Origin: Owenia fusiformis
Taxonomy: Eukaryota > Annelida > Polychaeta > Sabellida > Oweniidae
NCBI GenBank assembly: GCA_903813345.2
Contig: CAIIXF020000007.1
Coordinates: 32,103,564 to 32,167,563 of the forward strand
DNA: 64,000 nucleotides
Direction: 5' to 3'
Both the position numbers and the translations under genes were made by a program. The notes below the pieces were generated by a model that ran no database searches, was not told where the DNA came from, and worked only from the letters and a program-made list of their open reading frames with translations. Numbering within the stretch: the first letter of the stretch is position 1; each line of letters opens with the position of its first letter. Shown here in pieces: positions 33,969-47,188 of the stretch.

Positions 33969-36108
33969 ATTTCTTCATTACACAATCAATTAACTATCTA
34001 ATGTGAAAAAAAGTAAAGCCAAGAAGCCCAATGTTTTTTATTTTAGCAGGAGCAGGGTACAATATTGAAAGCTACTTAGGGGCCTTGTAGCTGGTACTTT
34101 TGATCTTGGATATTTATCAAAAAAAATTATGGCAACTGGTTGAGAGTTCAACTCTGATGGGAATCTTTTGATTGAGGCTTTGGCTTCTGATTGAGGCTTT
34201 CGATTATATCCTGGTTTTGTTATAAAACAACAACACTGAACAAAGTACAACATTCAAGGGTAACATTTCATGAAAATATGAACATTTGGTAAGGTGAGCA
34301 AAACCTAAAATAACTGGCTATATTAGCCAACTGTACCTGTTTCTGTCCATCATTCTGACGAAAACATCTACCTGCTTTTTACCTGCTATTTAGGCCTGTA
34401 TAGGTTAATTGGAGAAACTTGTCTCTAAAAAGGACCAGGCTTATTATTTAGGTTTTATTGTAAAATTTTAAAAATATGTATCACCAGAGAAACCATTGTA
34501 AATCTGAATAAGCAAATGAAGGTGCATAATAAGATTTTAGAACAGCATCATACAGGCATTTTTAAACAAACATTTTATTTATTCTGGCCTTAAATATTTA
34601 ACTTGCATTTTTAAGGAATTAATTGCATGCACTAAAAGAAAGAGTGAGAGAAGAGTACTAATAGCAACAGACTAGTGTGCCTCGGAGGATTGGCAAGAAA
34701 TTGAATCCCAATGAAAGCCAAAAGTTAGAATCTCCATCTATTTAGAATTAGGGGTGTGAACATATTGTTTTGAAAGTTTGTCTTCCCTGATAACATATAT
34801 AGATCTCTGTATTATATGTAGGTTCTTCATGTGACTATATTAGCTCATAGTTATCTACCTAGGTTAAAATCAAAAGATAGTTCACTTCATTTCATGACAC
34901 CCTATATAAGGCAAATTTTATCAAAAGTTAGTTTCTAAGAATGTTACTTAATGCTTTTATAGCAAAAGCGAATGCCACTTTTTAGAAAAAGAAAAAAAGC
35001 TTGAATTATAGAATTAACCTATTCAGATGAAAACGTTTTGCCAAGGTTCAACATAAGAGCACATTACAGGTAAGTGAAGATGTGGCTATCTGTATCTCTA
35101 TATCTCTAGATTCCTCATATACCAGTCAGTAAGTATAGGTAAGCTTATAATCGGTTTGAGCAGGAAATGATATGGTCACCCATGTATAAAACTTTCACAG
35201 CCTACATCATTTCATATATTTCTTCCCTAGATTATGGCTGTTTTTTCTTGCATTATGATGGCTGCCAGTCAATGTTATCCATGGCTATATATTCTCTTTT
35301 TCTGAACTGCTTTTTATGAAATCAGGATGAGTTCCTTGACATTTTCCCGATGGTTGGTTTTATGTAAGATGGAGGTAATAATATATGAGAATCTTTGGTA
35401 GCAGGTGTTAGTACAAAAAGGTCAACTTGACATGGTGTTATCTAGAAAATTAGACTTTTTAAACTGCTGTAGTTTTCATATTGAGTGTTTGAAAAATGAT
35501 CATAATCCCCTCCCCCTCCCACATACCTGCAAAAATGATAATTGTAATTATAGTGTTCTGCAAAGGATTTTTTGATTTGAATGAAATGTAGAATTCTCAT
35601 TTCTCCTATTTTGACCAAGAAATGCCCCCAAATCTGCTCAAAATATCCTAAGTTATCCAACTGGGTATAAGCTCATTCTCATCTGGGTACAGATTGATTT
35701 TAACTGCATGCAAATTGATTTTCAACTTGGTGCAAATTGATTTTCAACTTGGTGCAGAGTGGTGAATTTCAATGTAGTGTTGCACTCAGTTGTCTCAATC
35801 TTGAAATACTACTTATAAATATTGCACTAAACCATATATCATATTATAAGGTACCTATCCATGCAGAGATTATTGCTTTTTATGAAGGTTATCATGATTT
35901 TAATTATCCTCCAACATTTGTCCAGAAATAAGGTGTTAAGGTGAATAATTGACAAAATCGATGAACAAATCAATTTGGAATCCTTATTCACTATCTGTTT
36001 GAAGCATTTGCACCACTGGGTTTAACACTTCTACCTGTTTGTGAACATTTGATTGCACCTCTTATTTATAAAAAAATGTTTGAAATAGAGATTTTGAGCT
36101 ATCTTCGG

Positions 36109-36281
36109 TATAGTAAAACCTGTTTAATCTGCACACAACTGGGACTGGTAAGATATGTTGGAATTCACAGGTGTTCATATTCAAGGAACTTTAACATGGT
36201 ATGGTAGATTTAAAATGGAAGCATTTCATACTGGGAGGTGTTCAAATTAGAAAGCTGTTCGGATATACAGGTTTCACTATA
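36109..36281. mobile_element. TATAGTAAAACCTG-ended MITE, copy 2
   Basis: The left end TATAGTAAAACCTGT is mirrored by CAGGTTTCACTATA at the right, 173 bp in total. The interior has GGTGTTCA..TTAGA words that also build the repeats near 42965-43215. Confidence 0.65.
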
Positions 36282-38154
36282 TTTCATACTTCAAAAGAAA
36301 ATTATTATATAGATGTTGGAAGGTTTAGCTGATTTAATAGATGAAAATTGAAAAAGTTGTTTGGCCTTGATCAAACATGTCATACTTACAAGATAAAATG
36401 TTCAAAATGAGGATAGGGCTGACGTTTATGGAGCATTTTAAGGTCATAGGCTATTTTACATGTAATTGCTCTCTTTATATATTATGTAATTATAATATTA
36501 TGTAAAGATGACATATAGTCTCTTAACAAATGAGTGAAATCAGCTGTCTCACGATCTACTTCATGTAATCTACTCTAAATCCATCTATTCCAGAAATGTA
36601 CATGCACTTATACATCAAAAATAAAAATATCAAGTATGGAAGAAGAAAAGGTATTATATAACTTTTATTGACATATTGTATCATTACATGGTTACATAAG
36701 GATTGAATAATCATTTGTGTCACCATTAATATTAGATATCTCGTCTCCCCCTCCCCCAATTTTATTGCACATTTGACAACTCTTTGAAAACATATATAAT
36801 TATTCAGCTATATAGTCTAGTTTTATTTTTTTCCTTACTTATTCTTGCCTTCTTGCTATTTTTTAAGTAAAATTTTGATTAATTTTATTGATATTGTTAT
36901 GAGGTTGTCATAGACCGATAAGGTATGAAATTTTGCTCCTCTATTATAAGGCATCTATATATAAGCCAGGCTACATATTAGTCTACATATATTGACATTA
37001 CTTGTTCATTTTCCAATATCAACAATGGTTCATGGTTTTGTATTAACAGGGAGTATGTTTTATCAATGAAACAGCCATATGAATATTTTATATACTCTGA
37101 AAGTGCCTTGCCTTGAGTGCCATCAGAGAACTTTACAGGGTATTATCCCCGTAGAATACGTTCAACTAATTTTGAAGAATACCATTTTAGGCTGAAAAAA
37201 TGCAATTTTTCTATAGCTCCTCTATGTATGACAAGATCCAAGCAATGTTGAAGTATTATATATACTGATTGTGATAATCATTATTAAGGGCTTATCAGAA
37301 GACATTGAATTCCATCATTGGGACTAAACCGCAAAGGGGAGTAACATATATTAATAATAATAGAATAAGCAATTTGAAGAGTGCAGCTGCTCTAATTGTA
37401 TGTAATATTCTTAGGAGATGATCGTTATTATCAAAATGCCTTGATCATGGACCTACATTTATTGACCTTGACCTCTTACTTGATGCATTATATATGTACA
37501 GTGTATGTCATTTACGAGGACAATTGAGGGCAAAAGGAATGTCACCCTGAAGATATATGATTCTTAGGTTTATTTGCAAAATTTATAATATCAGATAAGT
37601 CAGTATCCTCTATTGATGGGGTGTCCATTACAGGGTCCTTTCTTATCTTTTGTTTTAGAGTCCTTAAGAGTGTAAGTTGAAGGTTTTTGTACCTTGTCTG
37701 AATTAACCTTCAAAATGGTACTTATACGAGATCCTCATACAGATCCATCTTGGTTTGTCAAGGTATTTCATAATGATTGTACTGTACTGGTGAGGTAAAC
37801 ATGGGATCTGATCTAATAATAATCCATATACCTTGCTTTGAGACTATTCTAGCATCTGTCATTGGAGTCGTTATACCTTATCATGGAATAGCATTGTGAT
37901 TTAATGACTTAAAACCAAAATTGGTCAAAATATGCCTATTTTTTATGATTTTCTCATTTTCAAATGGATGCAAATGAATTTTTAGGTGGGTGCATGTCTA
38001 ACTTTAATATCAAATGGGTCCTACGCCCACTTGCTTTAATGCTGGGGAGATCACTGCATTTGTATTGTTTGCTGGAGGGGGCTGGACTTACTCCCATGTT
38101 TCTTGTATTGCATTTTTTCTGAAGAATGATTATATACTTGTTTGGGAATTGACT

Positions 38155-38578
38155 AGATGCGAGTAGAAATAATCTTGATTTACGTCATTAGATATTCAAA
38201 ATTCAGTCAAAGTGATGTCATATTTGAATTCTACATGTAAAAGTACATTTAGAAAGATGGTTTCGAAAATTGTTTATCAGCTTTGAAAATTTAATTTTTT
38301 TTGAAAATGTGACTTCTTGTTCGGGTTGATTCCCCATAGACCCCATGTTACAAAATCACAAAAAGTGAAATATCTTTTCTTGTATTTGACAAATAAAATT
38401 TTCTTTTACTGGACATATTTTAATTTGCATAACTATCAGATGCACAAGGGTTATATGAAAATTGAACCACTAAAATAGATGTAATTTAAGTTAAAGGGAA
38501 CTTTCTCCTATACCCGCCATGTTATCTGACCCGAACGAGCCACCTGGTGGTCAAACTGGTAACTACCTACTCGCATCT
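38155..38578. mobile_element. AGATGCGAGTAG-ended element, intact copy (family P2)
   Basis: Perfect 12-bp inverted ends: AGATGCGAGTAG at 38155-38166 and CTACTCGCATCT at 38567-38578. The internal landmarks GATTCCCCATAGA, CCCATGTTACAAAATCACAA, TTTCTTTTACTGGACATATT and GCCACCTGGTGG recur in the same order at 58320-58997. It is non-coding. Confidence 0.75.
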
Positions 38579-39403
38579 GCGTTATTGGGTTTTATCTCAG
38601 TTGATTTACTCTATGGAGTCTTGATCATGGCAAAGATTGACTCACTTATTGAATCACTTTGTTTGCTACAATGATCTGAATCTATTTGGTCTGTATGTAT
38701 CACAGCGGTAAGTATACCAGGTAGATGGTTCCCTGCAACTGAAAGCAAATCATTTTCACTGATATACACGAAACCTAAACTTCTTAGCTGTGTTTTCTAG
38801 ATCAGAAAACAGACCTTGGAACTATATATATCAGAAACCTGTATGCTGTGAATTAACCTGCCTGTGGTTCTCATGAGGTTGAACTCCAAAGTGTACTGTC
38901 ATATGACATAATCTATATTCCTAATTTGAATTTTTAAAAACTAAATTGTACCCATTTCAGAATCTGTTTGTACCCAGTTTAGAAATCATAGAACATTTTA
39001 GCATTTATTATTTAGTTTTGTCTTCCAAATGTTTTATCATTCATATAGTTGTCTTGATGGTAGCTATAGTTAGTTTGAATAAAGTTAATTGAGAATTTTA
39101 TTTGAATTAGTCAGAAAAATTAAAAGATTATCTAAGTTTATATCTATGACTATTGTTCATGTGGAAGATTTATGTTGATATCAATTCTGGTTGTATGTTG
39201 TTGATGCTTATTTTTGTTTATCTTCATTTTAGTTCTTGATTATTTGCCAGAATATAAACCTGGAAAATAGTAAATCTTATGGTTTATTGTAAATATAAAG
39301 TTACCCTTAATAAAGGAAATGCTATGAATTCTCATCAGTCTGTTTTGACTTCACAAAACCTATAATAATTACCCTTTGCATTCGTTTGACTTCACTTCTT
39401 AAA

Positions 39404-39733
39404 AGAGAGCTTCGTCTTCACTCTTTCAAACTAAAATAAACCTGTGAACTCACCGCGCCAATCAGTGTTCGTCGGCCAAATTTGACCGACGTTCTATATA
39501 TAGTCATTCCTTCTGACGTCATCCTTGAGCCCGGAATCGGCCAATGACATGCGCATATTTAATTAGCACGCATTTAGCGTATGTTTCTTCAAGCTCGCTG
39601 ATTACGTCAGCGCGTAGGTCAGAAGTGATTTATTTCCAAAACTGTCACCGGTATCCGTCGTGGGGGCGGGGCTTCTAAACTGTAATATGGTTTATTTATA
39701 CTAGGCAGAGTGTAGTTTAACTAGACTCTGCGC
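39404..39733 (+). repeat. Dispersed repeat family P1, copy 2
   Basis: Opposite-orientation partner of 25183-25479. It opens with AGAGCTTCGTCTTCACTCTTT, passes through GTGAACTCACCGCGCCAATCAG, and closes with GGCGGGGCTTCTAAACTGTA. It is markedly GC-richer than the flanks and non-coding. Confidence 0.75.
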
Positions 39734-40295
39734 GCAGGGTATATGATAATGGGTGGTTATGTAAAATAAAACAAAGAACTTCTCAAATTGATTGTCCAAA
39801 TTGAGTGGTAGTGAATGTAGGAAACTGATCTGTAGCAGGGTATAAAAACAAAGTTAATATAAAGCAGCTTAGTATCCAATATATAGCAACATCATCTATG
39901 GATGATTTTCGTATTTTGTGCCTATGTGCATAATGAACATTAAAACTTTAAAGTATGAACAGGAATTTAACTGAAAACAGCACAACCAAAGACATAACAA
40001 TGTTCTTTCAGGTTCTCATATGGCTTTTAGGAGTTTATTTCCCATAAGTTCTCTGTTTGACAAATGATATATAGATATTTTTAGAGTCAGTTTGTAACAT
40101 ATGTATGTAACATAAGTATTTTGATATGTATTATTATAAACCTCTTAGTATACTCTCACTTCAATAAGCACACCAAAAAGTAATGAAAGCACTGATCGTA
40201 GAAACATTTAAAACTATAAACCCATAAGGAAACACATTTCTAATTAGAGGGAATACTATAAATTGAAAAAAAGAGATCTTTTACCTTACCCAAAT

Positions 40296-40700
40296 ATGGA
40301 TGGGGTTCCTAGAAGCCGAAAGCCTATAACGTGCTATGAATTAGACATCAATGGAAATAAGGATATCTTCCACCAGTATGGAGAAAAGGTTAGTCTCGCA
40401 AATAATGAGCCTTCTAGAATATATGAAATATTCCCTGAGAGTTTAGAGGTATTTGACCGAGCTCAGCAAGATATTGTCAGATTCAAATATGACCATACAG
40501 ACAGTAAAGATAATGTTGAGATTGAGGAGCCTAATGTATTTGAACAACCTCCAACAAAGAGATCTATTCCTTTTACACAGAAAAATACAAATAAGAAAAA
40601 TGGCAAAAGTGTTCAGTCATCCAACATACCACTTGCTAGTACCGATAAACAAAAGAAGTTTCGCCTTTTTTCCAGAAGTAGGACTGAATTTACAAGCCAG
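40296..40700 (+). CDS. CACNB: Probable alternative first exon of CACNB (135 codons)
   Basis: The ATG at 40296 has a good context (A at -3, G at +4), and the frame is closed upstream by a TAG at 40245. It runs 135 codons to CAG^GTGAGT in phase 0. The peptide opens MDGVPRSRKPITCYELDING, is acidic in the middle (HTDSKDNVEIEEPNVFEQ) and ends in a basic Ser/Arg/Phe stretch (KKFRLFSRSRTEFTSQ). Its length and composition are clearly coding. It has no recognised domain and looks like a disordered regulatory N-terminus. Attachment to CACNB is inferred from strand, phase and location between other candidate first exons. A TAATTAG before the frame could be a weak acceptor, so an internal exon is a lesser possibility. 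Confidence 0.65.
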
Positions 40701-42964
40701 GTGAGTAGCTGTAGTATGAAATTATATATTATTATAAGTGTAAAGTTAGTATCCTGCGCCTGTTCGAAAAGGATTGTATTATTATCTAAAAGGTTTTATT
40801 TCATCAACACAATGTAATTTCAACAGGGATGTTTTGGAAGCACATCCTAATATTTTCAAAGGTGAATAGGTATTTAGAGTAATAGATCATCTGTCTATCT
40901 ACATGTAGAGTATGGCAAATTCTATATTATGTTTTATAGAATCACACACACTTAAACTTTTCTGAAGTGAATATAGCAAAACTGAACATATCCCATTTTT
41001 GGGAGATTCCTTTCCCAATATTATTGATAATCCAGGTAATGTGAACGTGAGGATGACCAATGCTAGAATCATTCTTGATGAGTCAAAAATTGCTACAAGT
41101 GCTGCAAAGCCTCATTGGACTTTCCTTTCCTTGAAAAACCAAGGCTGTAGATATGTATGAATATTATATTTACATTAGAGGCTTTTATAAAGGGAAACAT
41201 ATTTGGAAATGTGGAATTGTGTGTGATATGGCAGCTGGGAGATATAACACGGGGAAAATGATGAAGAATGGGTATGGAATGGGATAGGTTGGTGTAAAGC
41301 TTCATAAAAATTACATTCAGTTTTAAATGAAAAGGTAATTGGGGATGGTTATAAAAAATAACAGCATCACAAAACAGTTTCTATTGACCAGTCAGTGTCT
41401 AATGTTTAATATAACAGATTGGCAATTTTTGCTTATTTTATGTATACAAACTGTATTATATATATTTTTTGATAATTTCCAAATTGTTTCAAATACTCAG
41501 AGGTGTGATGTCAGGTCAAGAAATGTCAAGTCATTAGATGTCAGTTCATGAGCAGTATATACTGACAAATTCTATAAATTCTATTTTATAATTGATATCC
41601 CTCCCTCCTTTCGAAAATTAGTGTGACAAGGTGCATTAGATTAATAAATAAAACAAAAGTTTGCTCTATCATTTTTTATTGCAGTATTATAAGGGATGGT
41701 GTTAGCTAGTACAGTGCACCTGTAATATATTCATCCTGTTTTTGAAATTTTCTTAAAAACTAAATGGGGTTTTAATTTTGAAACTAAGCCTTTGATAGTT
41801 CTGAAAGCATATTTATGGCATTTGGGTTTCATACTATAGTTTTCACAAGAAAATGCAACTGCATGATATTGTATTTAAAGAAAAAAGAAATGTTATATTT
41901 AAGGGAGATAGTGGATTGTAGGATTTAGCTTATATTAACATACCTACAGGATCCTGGTTCAAAGCCATTCTAGAAACAATTTCATGTACTCCTGCTGCTT
42001 GACTCTCCCTGTATTATCTTAATTGAATACCACACATGCTAGATGAAATAATGATTTTCATTGATGTGATGTTCAGCATTCAGCATTCATCAGTGAAATA
42101 TAATAATTACATACCCCGATATAGATACAGGATATGATATGTATTTGAGATGAACACATGTTTTGTGTTTTTTGCTGATCAAAATAAAGGATAATATATC
42201 AATATATATTCTGTGATTAATGATTAGTAATATTTCTACAGTACTGACGGGTAGAAACACACTTTATTGAATTACAAAGCATCTACAATTAAAATTGTTA
42301 AAGATAAAAAAGCCCATTAATCCCTAGTTTGGTGCAGCAATATCCAAAGTTCTTCTAACCACCTCTGTTAAAGAAAGATTTAGTGTTAACAGAAAATGAT
42401 GTCTGTGAGGCTAGTAAAGGTGTATTTCCGCACAGTATGATTGGCCAAATTATTTTACTGCGAAACATCATTTTTAAAACCAAATTCAGAAGCAAACCAC
42501 AAAACCTGAAAATCCAATAAGACTGCTTTATTCAACTCTGTTTTTGAGTCTGTACCTCTAGTTTTTTGTGAAATGATGACGCTCTTTACCAACCTCTCTT
42601 GTTCTCATCCTACCGCATTATTAGGTGTTTCTAATGAACCCTGCTTATGTGACTAGAATCACAAACGTTTCTTCGTTTGATGAAAAAATATGTTTACCTA
42701 ATTTCCGTACGCTGAACCATAATAAATAGTGAAGTGTGTACATCTCCAACTGATTACAAACCAATATGTTTTACTATCCAGAATATAATATCAAAATAAA
42801 CAGTGATTATAAACAGGAAGCTATAATTGAATTTTATGTATGAAAACTAACGTCATACGAAATAGAATCTTGAAATCCAAAACATTGACATATGAATGTT
42901 AGTCATATTGAATTATCAATAATATATTTACGTGTATAGTGAAACAATGTCGTCTCAACTTTGA
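40701..42964 (+). other. CACNB intron, nothing recognised
   Basis: AT-rich sequence. Short frames here lack splice borders and protein-like composition. Confidence 0.4.
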
Positions 42965-43215
42965 TTCTGATCCTAAGTAAAAGTGTTCAGCTTGAGGATT
43001 TAGGAGTGTTCATATTATAGAAACACGCAAAGATGTTCAACTTAGAGATCCAGAAGTGTTCACATAGAAACATGATTACATTAGATTTAGTATTCACATA
43101 AGGGAGGAGTATAAGTATTCATATATAAGAGAAGTGTTTATATAAGAGGAGTGTTCATATGACAAGGATTCATATTAGAGAAGTGTTCAAACATTGATGA
43201 GGTGTTTATGTGAGA
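42965..43215. repeat. Degenerate GTGTTCA-rich repeat
   Basis: About eight irregular units of 20-45 bp containing AGTGTTCA(G/A/T) followed by TTAGAGA or ATATTAGAGA. The same vocabulary appears at 43665-43750 and inside the MITE at 36109 and at 63513, suggesting expansion of MITE interior sequence. Confidence 0.55.
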
Positions 43216-45670
43216 TGTTTCTTCAAATTAGACTCATTTCTGTAATAACAATAACCATCTGTCAAGATAAATCATTAATGGCAAGGTCATCAAACAATAA
43301 TATGCTTATATTTTTTCATCACATCACATTGAAACAATTGTAATTACAAGATATCTAGGTTATCATCATTATTCTCTTTTTATGATTAGGAATTACAATT
43401 TTAAGGTTGATACAATTTTTTATACCAATAAATATATCATTACTCATCAAACAGTGTGCAGACTGGCATTAGCTAGTGAGTAGTAGAAATGGTGATTTAT
43501 GTATTATGCTGTCCTTGACAAAACTATGGCATTGTATTTGTGTAACATGCAATAGAATAATGTTCTGCTTATTTTATAATCAGGTTAGATGTCATTAAAG
43601 TATTTGGAATGAAATAACAATAAAATGCAAAGGTTACTAGGACTGATTAAAAATGTATAGAGTGGTAGGTGTTCACGTTTTGAAGTTTTTAACATGATAA
43701 TCTTTGGCAGATCAAAACTTGAGATCAAAAGTGTTCAGGTTAGAGAGGTGTTCAAGTATACAGAATATACAGCAAATGCTGGAGTTTGTATTTAGACATT
43801 ATTATATAGCACTATGTACCCTATGCACTATTGTATCATGTGTATACTTTATACTGCTTATACTGCTTGTACCACATGTGTAATTATACCTTGTCTGTAA
43901 TCTCCCATCAACATTCTGTAATTTCTATTATAGTTTTCACTAAACTCACCCATTTTCTAGTCTAGGGACAAACTAATTTGACAAGTGTGGATGGTGTTAC
44001 AGCTCAAAAATTATTTATGCTGCGCAATCTATTTTTAGCTAATTCTTCCTCAAGCATGTAAATGATGTCTGGCCTTTCTGCAATAAAGCCCTGTTGTAAT
44101 TTGTTTTAAAGCTATTTACTCATTTAGTAACAGCCAGTTAAGAAATCTTTAAATGTGCCACTATCTCAAGGAAACAAATGGGTTAAGTTGAGGCAAAATA
44201 TGAAAGAACTACTACTCAATTTACGATATATAAATGTATAAGAATAGGTATTGTTTCCAATAAAATTGCATATTTGTCGAAAAGTTGAAATCTCATGCTA
44301 GCCTGTTTAAAATTGATTTGCACCCTGTTAAATTGATATAATTTTCATTCATTTAACCAAAATAGGCAACATCTGTGTTAAGAAAAAACTTGGGAAAATG
44401 TACATTGTATAATATTATATGATGCTCTTAAATTTGGGTCATAGACTATTAACATTCAAATAACATGAGTACAACAAATAATGAAGCAATATGCAACAAG
44501 AATTGTAACATTATGCCTGTATCATAAAATAGGTAGACCACCCCCACTAAAATCTATAGCCCCTTGAAACGAAATTATAACAAACACAGTTTATTGTTCT
44601 CTATTTATAGAATATAAACAAGTAATAGTCTTTTGTAAAGGTATTTGGACTGTATTATCTCGTACTCCCTAATTGTGAATATTATTTTTGTATGAATGGA
44701 ATGATTTGCTACTGTTTCTGGGAGAGATGCTATTGATTTTCTCATCAGCTTGATACTGTACTGTCACAGTTCCCCCTCTTACATAATTATGCTGTGTTCA
44801 TCCTCGCATAACACCTACCATGGAAATCATAGTGAAATAAAATGGAATTATTCTGATCATCTCAGGAAGATTGCTTCTCAACTTCAGATTTAATCTGTAT
44901 ATTTTCTTTTGGGTAGTGTTTGAAAATAAAAGGCTATTTAGTTTATATTTATAAAAAGTGATGGTATCTCTAAAGTATATATGGGAAATAAGAATTGTAA
45001 TTATATATGTTTTTTGTTTAGGGGTTTTAATTCCAATATTTTATTTCACCATTTAACTATTTTAGATACTGTATTTCGTGAATGGTACTCTCAGATTACT
45101 CCCCCACCAAGATCATCCAGCAATTGAATTAGGTTAAGGGTGAAATGTTACCCTTTGCATCAATCAAATCATTCTTATATTATTCAAATAAATATAATAA
45201 CCTCTGAACTCACTAAGTCAATGATATCCAGTTACAGCAATTTCTGTTACTTCATTTAGCATGACCCTCTTGTATTCTCTGAATTGTTGAATGTCAAAAG
45301 TGATCATTCAAAGCTAGTCAGAGGGTTGTACACTATTGTGGATGAGCTGAGGGTGTTTGGATGCAGTAAAGGTTAATAGGTTTTTATTAGCATATTAGGG
45401 GTGTGCTGAAGAATAATGCATTGATGTATGAGACTGGGGGAGTGAATGTAAAGTAGTTGTAAAACTCAATTCTGCCCTGAAAAACATTGACCAAGCTATC
45501 TAATGGTATACTCTTGTTTACATTTGTGTATTATGATTTAATTGTAACAAATTCTGGGGTTAATTTGTATTTATTTATCCTATTATCATTATAGACGACT
45601 GAGTTGAAAGTATTAAATTATTACAAGAGGGAAACAAATGTCATGTATGTAAACTAGAAATATAGTTTTT
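43216..45670 (+). other. CACNB intron, nothing further recognised
   Basis: Non-coding AT-rich DNA apart from the GTGTTCA words at 43665-43750. Confidence 0.4.
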
Positions 45671-45716
45671 ATGTCCCCACCACATAGTGTGGGGCCATAT
45701 TGTCGGCCTAGGCGCG

Positions 45717-45723
45717 TCCGTCC

Positions 45724-45775
<52 letters not shown>

Positions 45776-45776
45776 G
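45717..45776. repeat. TCTG tetranucleotide microsatellite
   Basis: About 14 TCTG units with TCCG variants at both edges, inside the element at 45671-47188. Confidence 0.9.
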
Positions 45777-46290
45777 CTGTCCGTCTGTCCGTACATCCGT
45801 CTGTCCGTACGTCCGGCAGTTTTCTCCAAAACCGCTACAGATATCACCTTCAAATTTTCAGGGATAACTTATGAGTGCATACAGATGTGAATGAAAAAGA
45901 ATTAACTCAATAACAACTTCCTGTCGGCCATTTTGAAGTCAAATGCTAAAATCCTTATCTGCACACTTTAAGAAAAACGGCTTCACAGTTGCTTTTAAAA
46001 CTTTAACATCTTGTTCAGCTCACTTCATTCTAGATCTGATTAGGTTTTGGACCTGTAAGCTCAGTCATGTCAGCCATTTTGAATGTTTTAAGAAAAGTTA
46101 GCGCACGATAATACTTTGTATCATATTGAATGGTGTTATTCAGTTTTCATACTTTAACTATTTAGTAGCTTTATAAATAATTTCAGGTGTACTTTGTTGT
46201 AAAAGCCTATGTTATTGTTAACAGTAGTTATATGTGATAATTTTGTTAAAAGAAATTAGCAAAAACTCATAATCACTTTTTTATTGTCGG

Positions 46291-47188
46291 CCATTTTGGA
46301 TTTTTCGGTCCTAAAATCTCGTGTGTAAAGTCTTGTCTACACGTTTTCAGGTCAACCGTTTGGTGAATCAATTTCAAATTTTCAGGGATGATTCTTAGTA
46401 TGAAAATCTAGATCTGATTCGTTTTTGGCCATTCTGGGTAAATGTCAAGGCAGCCATTTTGGATTTTCCGTCCTAAAATCTTGTCAGTAAAGTCTTGTCT
46501 ACGCATTTTCAGGTGAACCGTTTGGTAGATCAATTTCAAATTTTCAGGGATGATTCTCAGTATGAAAATCTAGATCTGATTAGTTTTTGGGCATTCTGGG
46601 TAAATGTCAAGGCAGCCATTTTAGATTTTCCGTCCTCAAATCTTGTTTGTAAAGTCTTGTCTACGCATTTCCAGGTGAACCGTTTGGTAGATCAATTTCA
46701 AATTTTCAGGGATGATTCTTAGTATGAAAATCTAGATCTGATTAGTTTTTGGGCATTCTGGGTAAATGTCAAGGCAGCCATTTTGGATTTTCTGTCCTAA
46801 AATCTTGTCAGTAAAGTTTTGTCTACGCGTTTTTAGGTGAACCGTTAGGTAGATCAATTTCAAATTTTCAGGGATGATTCTTAGTATGAAAATCTATATC
46901 TGATTAGTTTTTGGGCATTCTGGGTAAATGTCAAGGCAGCCATTTTGGATTTTCGGTCCTCAAATCTTGTCTGTAAAGTCTTGTTTACATGTTTTCTGGT
47001 TAACTTTGTGACGGATCAATTTCAAATTTTCAGGGGTGCTTCTTAGTATGAAAATCTAGAACTGACTAATTTTTGGGCATTCTGGGTAAATTTTAAGGTG
47101 GCCATATTGGATTTTCCATCCTCAAATTGTGTCTTGTCTACTCATTTTTAGGATAACCATTTGACGGATCACCCATAGGTGGGGACAT
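46291..47188 (+). repeat. 162-bp tandem array
   Basis: The marker GCCATTTTGG/GCCATATTGG falls at 46291, 46454, 46616, 46778, 46940 and 47102: spacing 163 then 162 four times. Each unit carries TTTCAGGTGAACCGTTTGGT, CAATTTCAAATTTTCAGGG and TTTTTGGGCATTCTGGGTAA. The last unit is cut short at the terminal GGTGGGGACAT. Confidence 0.9.

Larger units (their letters stand above)
32653..40295 (+). other. CACNB intron, 7.6 kb, repeat-containing
   Basis: Contains a foldback (33804-33968), a MITE (36109-36281), a tandem TTTTCAACTTGGTGCAAATT patch (35700-35760), an AGATGCGAGTAG-ended element (38155-38578) and repeat P1 copy 2 (39404-39733). The stretches 34000-35600 and 36300-38150 show nothing I can name. 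Confidence 0.45.
45671..47188 (+). mobile_element. Molluscan-type dispersed element with TCTG microsatellite and 162-bp array
   Basis: Bounded by ATGTCCCCACC (45671-45681) and its exact inverse GGTGGGGACAT (47178-47188). From left to right it holds GTGTGGGGCCATATTGTCGG, a (TCTG)n run (about 45717-45776), a TTCTCCAAAACCGCTACAG segment, degenerate units with TCAAATTTTCAGGGAT and GGCCATTTTGA, and then the regular 162-bp array. The open frames over the microsatellite (Ser/Val/Cys/Leu repeats) and across the 162-bp units are artefacts. The family resemblance to bivalve genomic repeats is from memory. Confidence 0.7.

Noticed and set aside
40453-40704. 83-codon plus-strand frame
   Set aside because: Alternative-frame shadow of the 40296-40700 exon, which has the better composition, start context and donor phase.
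45641-45890. Several frames of Ser-Val-Cys-Leu or Thr-Asp-Arg-Gln repeats
   Set aside because: Translations of the TCTG microsatellite in different frames.
46495-46722. 75-codon plus-strand frame with an internal repeat (FQVNRLVDQFQIFRDDS)
   Set aside because: It follows from the 162-bp period being a multiple of three. The frame is broken in neighbouring units, so no sustained coding.
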